From the NCBI GenBank assembly GCA_937922785.1, contig CALAJQ010000015.1, forward strand, positions 55,561 to 119,560: a stretch of 64,000 bases of DNA, read 5' to 3'. Shown here in pieces: positions 16,572-25,807 of the stretch (position 1 is the stretch's first letter; the number at the start of each line of letters is the position of its first letter). The stretch is from an uncultured Acidimicrobiales bacterium. GTDB lineage: Bacteria; Actinomycetota; Acidimicrobiia; Acidimicrobiales; SZUA-35. The notes under the pieces were generated by a model. That model worked only from the letters and a program-made list of their open reading frames with translations. It did not search any database and was not told the DNA's origin. The position numbers and the translations under genes are program-made.

Positions 16572-18064
16572 GAAGAAAGCTCAACTTGACTCGTGCGGTC
16601 GATAGGTCCGGAAGAAGGTAGAACCACTTCAAAGGTTGTGCCGTCGGTAGAGCTTGTGAAGGTGATCTCTCCGTCGAGGCGATCTACATGTTGCTTGACC
16701 AGGGCAAGCCCCACTCCAGTTCCTTCGACCGAATGGTTGCCGAAGCGGCGGAATCGCTTGAACACATGATCGTGGGACTCAGACGGAATCCCAAGACCAT
16801 TGTCGCTAACAATGATTCGCAGCCCCTCGGCCTCGATCTCGGTTGTCACCTCGACGTATCGATCCTGCTTGGCTGTGTCTGAATACTTGGCCCCATTGCC
16901 AATCAGGTTTTCCATAATTTGGCGAAGTCGGATCTGTTGGGTCATCGGCAAGCAGCCGGGTGGAACGTCGTTTCGCAGATCAACCCCCTGTGTCTCAAAC
17001 AGAGATCCAAGTGAGCTCCTGGTCTCCTCGACAAGTCGATTCAGGTCCACCGGCTCAAAATCCGCCGCGTCGTAGCTCTCAGCTTGAGCAAGCCCAAGCG
17101 TGCTTTCGATCAAATCGGCCAATCGCTTGGCCAATGCCTTCGCCCGCTCTGCGTTGGTTACCGCCTCTTCCAGGTTGCCTTCGGCGATGTCCTCGTTGAG
17201 GCAGGTGAGGATGCCATCAAGGGTGGTCAGTGGTGCCTTGAGATCGTGTGAGGCGCTATAGGCGAATTGGGTTAGCTCGTCGTTGAGTCGAGTTAGATCT
17301 TCGTTTTGGCGAACAATCTCTTGCTCGGAGCGGACTCGTTCGGTGATATCGATGACTGTTGCCATGATTACTCGTTCCCCGTCTTGGTCAATCGGGGTAA
17401 GACCGATTTCGATTGGGAACTCCGAACCATCAGGACGTAGGCCGAACAGGTCCCGTCCGAGGCCCATATTTCGCACTGACGGTTCCGCTGAGTAGCTGGT
17501 GCGGTAAACAACATGGCGTCGGCGGAACCGCTCTGGTATGAGCTGCTCAATACTTAGGCCAAGCAGCGCGCCATCAGGAACCTGGAACATTTCATAGGCG
17601 GCGTTATTGGTGAGAACGATCTTTCCTTTCCCATCGATCATCACCATTGCGCTGCCCGTGGCATCGATTGCCCGTCGGGTGCGCTCTTGCTCTGCGACTG
17701 TTGCTGACATATCAAGCACCGACGCCACGCTGTAGCTGCCATCAGTGCTATGCACCGAATTCAAACCAATCTCGACCGGGATCAGACGACCAGTCTTTGT
17801 GACTCCAAATAGATCTCGGCCACTTCCCATGGTGCGGCGATGCGGTAGCGCCTGGTAGGCCTCGCGTAGCTCAGGGTGTCCCACACGTACATCTTCGGGC
17901 ACCAAAACTTCGATCGGTTGGCCGACCAACTCGCCAGTGTCGTAGCCAAACAGCTCGTTGACATCGGCATTGGCGAGAACGATTATTCCGCTCTCATCGA
18001 CCACTAGTACTGCAGCTGGGACTGCTTCGAAGGCACTTCTGAACTGCTCCAGCATCGGTTCCAT
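16568..18064 (-). CDS. Sensor histidine kinase with two tandem PAS domains
   Basis: A 498-residue cytoplasmic kinase with no membrane segment. Two PAS domains follow each other at about residues 5-125 and 130-245; they share wording (MGSGRDLFGVTKTG and MGLGRDLFGLRPDG, then IPVEIGLN and FPIEIGLT), pointing to internal duplication. A short coiled coil leads to the H-box SASHDLKAPLTTLDGIL with the phospho-acceptor His. The ATPase domain shows ENLIGNGAKYSD (N box), SDNGLGIP (G1) and GTGVGLALVKQHVD (G2). No cofactor-binding Cys or His signature is obvious in the PAS domains, so the signal is unknown. It is translationally coupled to the response regulator downstream. Confidence 0.93.
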   Translation of the reverse strand: MEPMLEQFRSAFEAVPAAVLVVDESGIIVLANADVNELFGYDTGELVGQPIEVLVPEDVRVGHPELREAYQALPHRRTMGSGRDLFGVTKTGRLIPVEIGLNSVHSTDGSYSVASVLDMSATVAEQERTRRAIDATGSAMVMIDGKGKIVLTNNAAYEMFQVPDGALLGLSIEQLIPERFRRRHVVYRTSYSAEPSVRNMGLGRDLFGLRPDGSEFPIEIGLTPIDQDGERVIMATVIDITERVRSEQEIVRQNEDLTRLNDELTQFAYSASHDLKAPLTTLDGILTCLNEDIAEGNLEEAVTNAERAKALAKRLADLIESTLGLAQAESYDAADFEPVDLNRLVEETRSSLGSLFETQGVDLRNDVPPGCLPMTQQIRLRQIMENLIGNGAKYSDTAKQDRYVEVTTEIEAEGLRIIVSDNGLGIPSESHDHVFKRFRRFGNHSVEGTGVGLALVKQHVDRLDGEITFTSSTDGTTFEVVLPSSGPIDRTSQVELSS

Positions 18065-18192
18065 GGGAGTGAACTGCTTTCAGTTGACAACAACCTCAAG
18101 TCGAGAACCTAGCCGTTGGTTGATCCATAGACAACCAGCGGCTGCTGGGCGCTGATACATGTTGGCTTGCACCCACAACGTGGACCTACAAA

Positions 18193-21100
18193 TTAGGTCA
18201 GCCCTTCTCTGCGCCTGCGGGCTAGCTGAACCATGAAGGCTCCAATAGCCATCAATGTCAGCCCGGCGGCGGCTAACCAGCCGCTGCTTGCGCCTGTGAG
18301 AGCAAGAATTTCTGGCACTGCTACTGAAGCGGTATCCGTTGAGGACACTTCAGGAACTATGACCGGGGGAGTCCCTCCAGCACTTTCGGTAACCTCCGAT
18401 ACCGCTGTTCCTGAGACCTCAGCGGAGTTGGTTCGTGTTGCCGAAGCAAGAGCTTCGCAGTTGACGGTAACGATCTCGCCCGGGGCCAACAGTGCAATTG
18501 ACCAGTCACACGCAGTTACTGTTGTGTCGGTAATCTCGACATTCTCCACTGGCACGTTGCCGGTGTTGGTCACCGTGATTTGCCATGTGATCATTTGAGT
18601 GTCCGGCACAGCCAACCCAGTTCCACACTCGCCCTGGTAACAAGCCAATTTCACAAGCTCGATACTTGGATCTTCGCCGAATAGGTTCGCGTCGTCGGTT
18701 GCGACTGGTGGTTGGACTGGCAGACCGGTTGATGGATCGAGAATCGGGCTCGGCCCGTCGGGTCCGTCGATTGAGGGCACTCCGGTGGCTTGACCAATGT
18801 TGGTGTACTGGCCAGCGGGCACGGGCCCGCTTCCGGTACACATAGTGGACTCTCCAGGATTGAGCAGAGTTACCGGGCAGGTGACCACGACGCCTTGATC
18901 GTCAGTCACTGCCAAGTCATTGATTACAACATTGCCTCGGTTGGTGACCTCGTAGGTGAACTCAGCGATACCGCCAGCTGCGATTGCAACTTCGGAACCA
19001 GCTGGAGCATCCTCGCCAAAGGCTCTCTTGATGACCTCAAGAGTGTCGTTGTAGCCAAAGTGGTTCGCAGGGTCCTCGTCGGCTAGGGGTTCTAGTTCGG
19101 CCCCCGAGGGGTCAAGCAGGGGTGAAACCACTCCATCGGGGTCACTCATCGCTGGCTTTGCCGTTGCCTGTCCTACGTTTAAGTAGTCTCCGCCGGTGAC
19201 TACTCCGGTGCCGGTACAGGTCACTGACTCACCTGGGGCAACCTCAGATGCCGGGCAGATCACTGCGACGCCTTGATCGTCAGTCACCGAGATGCCGCTC
19301 AGGTAGGTGTTGCCTGTATTGGCAACAATGTAAGTCCACTCAACGGTCGACCCGACTGGCAGTGGAATTCCAGGGGCGTCGTTTGCGTCGTGTCCTGCGA
19401 CGAACTTGGTCAAAGTCATGGCAGGCTCGGGCCCGAAGTAGTTTGCCGGGTCAGAGTTTGTTGCCTTGTCGACAGGTGATCCGTCAGGGTTGGTCAGCTC
19501 CACAAGGGTGCCCGAACCGTCATCAACTGCAGGGGTTGCAACAACTTCGCCAATGTTTGTGTACTGGCCTGATACCGCCACAGCGCTTCCTGTGCAGGTC
19601 ATCGACCCACCTGGAAATAGCTCAGTGGCAGGACATGAGACCTCAACGCCCTGGTCGTCTGTGACTGCAATGTCCATCAAGGTTGTGTTGCCGGGGTTGG
19701 ACACTTCGTAGGTGAAGTTCGCAGTCTCGCCCGGAGTTAAAGCAACGCCCGGGGTCACGTTTGCGTCCTGACCGTTAACTCGCTTGATGATTGCTATGCC
19801 GGTACCGCTTCCGAAGTAGTTGGCAGGGTCATCGTCGGTTTGCTTTGGCACGTCGGACCCATCGGGGTTGACAAGTCCCACGAGCGTTCCTGAGTCATCT
19901 GGTGCGGCTGGAGTTGCGACGACGTTGCCGATGTTTGTGTACTGGCCAGGGGTAGCCGTGTCGATGCCGGTGCAAGTCATCGACTCAGCTGGCCCAAGTT
20001 CGTTTAGGGGGCAGCTAACCGCAACGCCACGATCGTCCGACACCGTTATGTCGATAAGGCTTGAGTCGCCGGTGTTGGTTACTTCATATGTGAATTCCGC
20101 GCTGTCGCCAGGGTTTAATGTGATGCCCGGAGCAGTATTGGCGTCGTCACCGTTCACATATTTCACAATTGAAACCGACGGTGCGGTTCCGAAATAGTTG
20201 GCGGCGTCTGAATCGGTCGGCTTTGTGGCCGGAGTTCCATCGGGGTTGGTCAGCTCAACAAGAGTGCCCGAACCGTCGTCCACTGCAGGTGTTCCGATGA
20301 CTTCGCCGATGTTTGCGTAAGGGCCATCAATCGCTAGCGCACTGCCAGTGCACGTCATTGTTTCCAGCGGCGCCAACTGGTCGGTGGGGCAGGTTACGAC
20401 CACGCCCTGATCGTCAGAAACCACCAGGTCCATCAACGCGCTGTTGCCCGTGTTGGTTACCTCGTAGGTGAACTCTGCGGTTGCTCCCGGTGTAAGCATG
20501 ATTCCGGGGGCGTTGTTCGCATCATTGCCGTTGACCGATTTCACAATGGCTACCGCCGAGCCGCCACCGAAGTAGTTCGCTGGATCGGTGTCGGTTGGCT
20601 TCGGGATTGGTGCTCCGGTGCCGTCGGTTAGCGGTATGAGGGTGCCCATACCGTCATCGACAACAGGTGTTCCGATGACGTCTCCAATGTTTGTGTACTG
20701 GCCTGACACTGCGATGTCGGTTCCGGTGCAAACCATCGATTCGGTCGGGGCCAGCTCGGTGGCCGGGCAAGTCACCGCCACTCCTTGGTCATCGCCGACG
20801 GCAATTTCGTTCAGGTGAGTGTTGCCGGTGTTAGTGACCTCATAAGTAAACGAAGCTGTGTCGCCTGGGTTTAGGTTTACGCCTGGAATCGTGTTGGCAT
20901 CCTGGCCGTTGACCCGCTTGACCAGATCGATGGTCGCAGCTGCTCCGTAGTAGTTGGCTGGGTCGTCGTCGGATGCTTGGAATGTTTCTCCATCCCAAGC
21001 GCCGGTGCCCGTCACCGCGCCCACGTTTGTGTACTGGCCAGGAACGACTGTGCCGCTCAACGTAAACACCCAGGTCTCGCCGGTGTCGAGTACACCGTCG

Positions 21101-24100
21101 CCGTCCGCGTCTCCGCTGTCATAGGTCGGAGTCTGATCATCAGATGGATCGGCGGTTCCGCTGTCATCGACTAGTTCAATGGAGTTGAAGTCGACGTTGC
21201 CCGTGTTGGTGATTTCATAGGTCCACACAACTGGTTCGCCGGGTGTAAGGATTGGTCCTGGCGCGGTGTTGGCGTCGTCGCCAGCAACGAACTTGACAAT
21301 GGCAATCTCAGGAGCTGCGACCGGCGCGATTATCCCGGCTTCGTCAGAGTCGGTGGGCTGCACGCCTCCGGGATCGGTTGCGATAACCGATGCCGTGTTG
21401 GCAATGTCTGATGCAAGATCGGGGCCAATGCATGAGTAACTTGCCCTCGCTCCTGGCAGTATCGACCCAAGCTCAGGCACGGTGGCCGACGTCGCTGAAC
21501 ATTCTGGAACATCAGGGTCGGTTACCTGAACGTCGGTCAACATCACGTTGCCGGTGTTCTCTATGGTCATTCGGAAGACACCGTCGAACGGAATGGTTGT
21601 GGCTGTCGAGCTCGATTCGCCCCAGTGCGAGTCATCATTGAGATCACATGATGACGTGTCAGCCAAGATGCAAACTTGTTTGATCAGGTCAATTGCGGGG
21701 TCGCCAGAGAATCCAAGGTCAACACTTAGGTTCGACAGGTTGTCATAAGTCAGGGGGTCTTCGATCCCCATCACGTCTTCGTCGATCGGTTCGAAGCCTC
21801 GGGGTGGGTCTCCGCTGATGTCAGGGTCTAACGAGACAAGGCCCGAGGTGGCGCTTCCAGCGTCGCCGGGTCGGGCGTGCTGATCGACGTCTTCGTTCTG
21901 GTTGTCGTCGGCTGCAGCCGGAAGAACTGTGGTGATTAGATCAGCCAACGGCGCACCCGGTAAGAATTGGGTAGCAGGAACAACAACTTCATATTGTCCC
22001 TCCAGTAACTCTGTGAAGATATAGCGGCCGTTGGCATCGGTGGTTGTGGTCGAAACCAGTGCTCCACTGTTGTCATGGAGTTCTACTTCAACCCCCGCTA
22101 TCGGCTGGTCGATGCCGTCGGTGTAGCGCCCATCTATGTCAACGTCTTTGAACACAAGATCACCGATTGACATCGAGAGAACCTGAACAAGAACGTCTTG
22201 GGATCGGATTAGTTGATTAGGGAACGTGGTTGAGAAAGCCGCGAATCGGTTGACGTATCGATCGCGTGGTTCGTTCGAAACGGTTTCTGCGCCGTTGGCG
22301 AGTCCGGCTGCGGTTGTGTAGGTGACTGAGACGCTTTGCTTGGGTAGCAAGTTGTCTTCAGACACGAAACGGATTGCGTTGACCTCAGTCAGCGCGAAGT
22401 CACATGGCGCGGCGCCAGCGATCAGCTCGGCTTCGGTGCACCATGTCGTTGTTCCTGTTGTCAAGTCATTGGAGGCGTCGCGCGAATCGTGGGAGATCTC
22501 AGCTGACTGGGTTGGTGAGTAGTACCAAGTTCCGTTCGTTTCAGAGATGGTGCCGCCGCTGTTGGTGTTGGGCTGAGTCATAAAGGCCGTGAGGCCAATT
22601 GAGGAGCTAAACACAGAGTCGAATTCGGACCGGCCGTTTAGAGCATTGCCGAAGTCACCGTTGTAGGGGAGCACATCGATGGCATCCGGTGGCGCAAATG
22701 GCAAAGACTGTGACAGGTTCTGCCATCCAATGGTCCAAGTCTGTGTGCTGTTCTGAAGTTCCAGTGGCGCATCGACCGTCTTGTCGACGGCGAAGGCGCC
22801 TGTCTGAAGAATGCGGATCGCTCGGTCGTCGCTTCGGGAAGAGGCTGGAGAAACGTCACCGTCGGAGTCAATCTCGACCCTGTTCACAACGTCAGTGGAA
22901 GGTGGGGCGAATGAGTCTGACCGGGTGCAAACTGGAATGGCCCCGATGGGCTGGTTGACCTCGCGGTCGCCCAACTCGAACACCAAAGTTGTTTCTCCCG
23001 TGCCTGGCCCAGGAGTGATAGATGCAAGTGTCACACCAGGTGGCATAGGTTGTGATGCCTGGCAGCCGCGATCAAGTGCAATGTAACGGGGCAACACATC
23101 GGTGACTGTCACGTTGTTTGCGATCGCGCCGTCTGAGATAGCTGTTACAGCAGGGTGCAGGGACCACATCACCCGTTGGCCGGCTGAAACCTGCTCGAGC
23201 AGGTCATCACCTGGTGTGTCTCGTGTGGTTCGCTTGTCAATTCGCACCTGATGACGGTTGAAGAGCAATCTGTCGCCCCAAGCAGCGTTGCGATAGATGT
23301 CGGGCCGGAACAGGTGGCTGTTGGAAGCCAGGGTTCCTAAGGCCGTCGAGCCGAACTGGCGGTTCGCCATGTTTGCCAAAATCACGCCTGTTGCGATTTC
23401 TTCGCCGTCGTTTGGGCCGCCGTAGTAGGTGTTCCTTGCTTCGGTCGGAGTCGCCACTTGGACGTAAGACGCTGGCTCAACCTCAGGGTGAATTGTTTCG
23501 TCGATCGTCACCCGGATCATGCCAACGTTGTCGATTCCTAGTGTGGAGGGATCGGTGGTCCAGTCATCTAACGGAGCCGTGCAGCTTTCGATGGCAGCGG
23601 TTTGGTTGGTCCAATCACCGTTGGCCACATCGTCGCCGAAGTTGCCGGTCGCGTATTCGACAATGATTGCTTCTGCCGGAATGCCGCCATTGCGAATGGC
23701 GATGGTGTCGCCAAATGACCATTCCGCTAGCGACATCGTCGAGTTGTCGAAGGCGTCACACAACATCACAGTTTCTGCTGCCCATGGAATGGATCCGTTG
23801 TTTCGGAACCAGTACCACCAACTTGCTTTCTGACCCGACTGGGTCGGGCCGTCGCCCGAGTTGCAGCGACCAGTTTGACCGTCGATCAACGATCCATCTG
23901 ATGCTGAATTGCAAGGCCAGGTTGAAACGCGGCTGAATCTCTCGCTAACTCGAGCGTCCGCCCATTCATAGGAGCCCAAGTGCTTTGAAAAGCCGCCTCG
24001 ATCAGAGATTGGCACGCTTGTTGTGACTGTGTTGTTGGCTTCGTCTTCGGTAGCGTCACCATAGTTTGACACACCCGATCTCGATGTCGGGTCGAACTGG

Positions 24101-25692
24101 GTAACCGAGTTGAGGAGGGGGTAGTCGCCTACCACCACAGGATCGCCGTAGGTCCAGTCCGGGTCGATTTGTTGGTAGAACTCACTTAGCGGATACCAGA
24201 TGTGCACTCGACCAGCGAACGCTACATACGGGCCTGCCGACAGATCTGTGCCGTTCTCGCCGCGTGTCGGGACTGGGTCGCCATCGGTGTCGACGTTGGT
24301 AACTTCAATGTCGATTTCGTTGTTTGCATAGTCGGGAGTGCAAGACCAGTCACCGCGGTCGCCCCAATCGGTGGCCGCCGTCGAGTCTGCGGGCAAGCGG
24401 TTCGCTGGATAAGGCGTATTGAGGCACCGGGTCATCACCCAGCCATCAAAGTTGGGATCGATCTGATCGCTGAAGCTGATGGGTCCCGCCAACGATTCCT
24501 GTCCAACGATGCCGCCGTCGTACAGAACAGTGATGTCGTAGTAATAGTTGACGCCGTATTCCTCAACACCGGTCGACGGATTGACTCGCCTTGTTGTCTG
24601 TCCGTAGACGGTGCGGTTAAACGGGTTCTCGGGTGAGGTGCCCTTCGTGATGTCGAACCGAGGAGCAGCTGAAATCTGGGTGGTTATGTCTGGGAACGGA
24701 ACGTCGGGGATCGCGGCGTCGTCAACCTGATAGACGCGCTGAGTCGTTGTGAAGCTCGACCCGTTTGAGGAACTACCAAGGGCTTTGATCGAAAGGCCGA
24801 CCAGTTTTAGCTCGTTGGCGAACGATCCTAAGTTGCAAACCAGAACGCTCGAGCCGTCGGGATTTGCCGTGATGGCTGAGGCGGGCGCAACACCACTAGT
24901 GCGGCATTCGGGTGGCAGCGAGTCATACAAAACGTCGGCGTTTGGGTCCGAAGTGAGAATCTGTTCGAACACGACGTTTTCAAGAGGGTCTGTTGACGGG
25001 TCAATGATGTTGTCAGCAGTTACTGCGAACGTCATCGAAGTGAGGTCGTTTGTCCGCACGTAGGCGTCAACTGCTGAACAATCGTCGCCAGGCGTTGGAG
25101 GGTCCGAAGTAGTGCTGCAGGTTCCGGTGGTATCAAATCCGGGCCGGCCAGTTTCAATTGCAGGGATGACTCCCGGGCCCGGATCCAGATCGGCCACATC
25201 AAGGCTGAGAATCGGTAGCGGTGAGACTGCTCCACTGACTATGACCTCTGAACCGGCGCCGAGGACAACTGTGGTTTGAGCCGACCACGGCGAACCCGGG
25301 GCGGGGGCAGCGTCACTGGAAATCGTGCTGTCAGGCCCAAGCGCTCCAGGGCGGTAGCCGGTCGGGTAGGTGGCAGTGACTAAATATGATCCCTCGGGGA
25401 GTCCATCGAAGCTGTAGAGACCATCGGGTCCGGTCGTCTGGGAGAGCAATCCACTGGGTCCGTCTATATCAACGGTGATGCCTTCGAATGGACTTTCTGG
25501 TCCGGCGCCGTATTGAGAAGGGTCGGTGTCGCCTAGCTGACCGTTGCTGTTGAGGTCCTTCCAGAAAAGGCCGTTGATGCTGTCGGGACCTGTCGCTCCC
25601 ACAGGCGCAGCACTGGACAGCACTCCGCCAAGCATGATCGCTGCCAGTACTAAACGCGTATTCACTCTTCGCCGTGACACAGCCTTGACCAC
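18193..25692 (-). CDS. Giant LAxTG-anchored surface protein with SdrD-B and DUF11 modules
   Basis: A 2499-residue exported protein. Residues 1-33 are a Sec signal peptide ending VGA. An SdrD B-like Ig domain follows (INGLFWKDLNSNGQLGD...YSFDGLPEGSYLV), then about 1000 residues of DUF11/CARDB-like repeats with paired Cys residues, a second SdrD B-like domain near residue 1175 (IGDLVFKDVDIDGRYTDG), and about nine DUF11-type modules, seven with the signature GxDANxxPG and spacing of 125-126 residues. The C-terminus is LALTGASS at about residues 2463-2470, a membrane helix, and RRRREG: a sorting signal of the LAxTG type recognised by class E sortases. The protein would be an adhesin or surface stalk. 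No sortase lies in the window. Start is GTG at 25692. Confidence 0.9.
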   Translation of the reverse strand: MVKAVSRRRVNTRLVLAAIMLGGVLSSAAPVGATGPDSINGLFWKDLNSNGQLGDTDPSQYGAGPESPFEGITVDIDGPSGLLSQTTGPDGLYSFDGLPEGSYLVTATYPTGYRPGALGPDSTISSDAAPAPGSPWSAQTTVVLGAGSEVIVSGAVSPLPILSLDVADLDPGPGVIPAIETGRPGFDTTGTCSTTSDPPTPGDDCSAVDAYVRTNDLTSMTFAVTADNIIDPSTDPLENVVFEQILTSDPNADVLYDSLPPECRTSGVAPASAITANPDGSSVLVCNLGSFANELKLVGLSIKALGSSSNGSSFTTTQRVYQVDDAAIPDVPFPDITTQISAAPRFDITKGTSPENPFNRTVYGQTTRRVNPSTGVEEYGVNYYYDITVLYDGGIVGQESLAGPISFSDQIDPNFDGWVMTRCLNTPYPANRLPADSTAATDWGDRGDWSCTPDYANNEIDIEVTNVDTDGDPVPTRGENGTDLSAGPYVAFAGRVHIWYPLSEFYQQIDPDWTYGDPVVVGDYPLLNSVTQFDPTSRSGVSNYGDATEDEANNTVTTSVPISDRGGFSKHLGSYEWADARVSERFSRVSTWPCNSASDGSLIDGQTGRCNSGDGPTQSGQKASWWYWFRNNGSIPWAAETVMLCDAFDNSTMSLAEWSFGDTIAIRNGGIPAEAIIVEYATGNFGDDVANGDWTNQTAAIESCTAPLDDWTTDPSTLGIDNVGMIRVTIDETIHPEVEPASYVQVATPTEARNTYYGGPNDGEEIATGVILANMANRQFGSTALGTLASNSHLFRPDIYRNAAWGDRLLFNRHQVRIDKRTTRDTPGDDLLEQVSAGQRVMWSLHPAVTAISDGAIANNVTVTDVLPRYIALDRGCQASQPMPPGVTLASITPGPGTGETTLVFELGDREVNQPIGAIPVCTRSDSFAPPSTDVVNRVEIDSDGDVSPASSRSDDRAIRILQTGAFAVDKTVDAPLELQNSTQTWTIGWQNLSQSLPFAPPDAIDVLPYNGDFGNALNGRSEFDSVFSSSIGLTAFMTQPNTNSGGTISETNGTWYYSPTQSAEISHDSRDASNDLTTGTTTWCTEAELIAGAAPCDFALTEVNAIRFVSEDNLLPKQSVSVTYTTAAGLANGAETVSNEPRDRYVNRFAAFSTTFPNQLIRSQDVLVQVLSMSIGDLVFKDVDIDGRYTDGIDQPIAGVEVELHDNSGALVSTTTTDANGRYIFTELLEGQYEVVVPATQFLPGAPLADLITTVLPAAADDNQNEDVDQHARPGDAGSATSGLVSLDPDISGDPPRGFEPIDEDVMGIEDPLTYDNLSNLSVDLGFSGDPAIDLIKQVCILADTSSCDLNDDSHWGESSSTATTIPFDGVFRMTIENTGNVMLTDVQVTDPDVPECSATSATVPELGSILPGARASYSCIGPDLASDIANTASVIATDPGGVQPTDSDEAGIIAPVAAPEIAIVKFVAGDDANTAPGPILTPGEPVVWTYEITNTGNVDFNSIELVDDSGTADPSDDQTPTYDSGDADGDGVLDTGETWVFTLSGTVVPGQYTNVGAVTGTGAWDGETFQASDDDPANYYGAAATIDLVKRVNGQDANTIPGVNLNPGDTASFTYEVTNTGNTHLNEIAVGDDQGVAVTCPATELAPTESMVCTGTDIAVSGQYTNIGDVIGTPVVDDGMGTLIPLTDGTGAPIPKPTDTDPANYFGGGSAVAIVKSVNGNDANNAPGIMLTPGATAEFTYEVTNTGNSALMDLVVSDDQGVVVTCPTDQLAPLETMTCTGSALAIDGPYANIGEVIGTPAVDDGSGTLVELTNPDGTPATKPTDSDAANYFGTAPSVSIVKYVNGDDANTAPGITLNPGDSAEFTYEVTNTGDSSLIDITVSDDRGVAVSCPLNELGPAESMTCTGIDTATPGQYTNIGNVVATPAAPDDSGTLVGLVNPDGSDVPKQTDDDPANYFGSGTGIAIIKRVNGQDANVTPGVALTPGETANFTYEVSNPGNTTLMDIAVTDDQGVEVSCPATELFPGGSMTCTGSAVAVSGQYTNIGEVVATPAVDDGSGTLVELTNPDGSPVDKATNSDPANYFGPEPAMTLTKFVAGHDANDAPGIPLPVGSTVEWTYIVANTGNTYLSGISVTDDQGVAVICPASEVAPGESVTCTGTGVVTGGDYLNVGQATAKPAMSDPDGVVSPLLDPSGAELEPLADEDPANHFGYNDTLEVIKRAFGEDAPAGSEVAIAAGGIAEFTYEVTNRGNVVINDLAVTDDQGVVVTCPVTLLNPGESTMCTGSGPVPAGQYTNIGQATGVPSIDGPDGPSPILDPSTGLPVQPPVATDDANLFGEDPSIELVKLACYQGECGTGLAVPDTQMITWQITVTNTGNVPVENVEITDTTVTACDWSIALLAPGEIVTVNCEALASATRTNSAEVSGTAVSEVTESAGGTPPVIVPEVSSTDTASVAVPEILALTGASSGWLAAAGLTLMAIGAFMVQLARRRREGLT
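18900..21330 (-). repeat. Seven DUF11-type tandem modules with constant length
   Basis: The Asp codon of the DAN/DAP signature falls at 21274, 20899, 20521, 20143, 19765, 19387 and 19009, giving spacings of 375 and then 378 bases five times. Each unit encodes an Ig-like strand set around FTYEVTNTGN, VTCPxxxLxPxxSMxCTG and GQYTNIG, ending ANYFG. The units differ clearly in DNA sequence, so the constant length reflects structural constraint or older duplication rather than very recent expansion. Confidence 0.88.
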
Positions 25693-25807
25693 CTAAAACC
25701 GAGTTGCCGTTCCCTTCAAATCGGCACCAAAAGGGCCCAAGTAAGGACAGATCGCCACGTTGGTGTCTATTTCACGACATCGATGTGGCGAAATTCGCTT
25801 GAGTGGT

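Noticed and set aside
18900..21330. Regularly spaced repeats suggesting a CRISPR-like array
   Set aside because: The period is 375-378 bases, in frame, with diverged units encoding protein domains; there are no short identical repeats or spacers.
24202..24636. A 144-residue plus-strand reading inside the LAxTG gene
   Set aside because: It is Val/Ile-rich shadow coding opposite a continuous 2499-residue frame.
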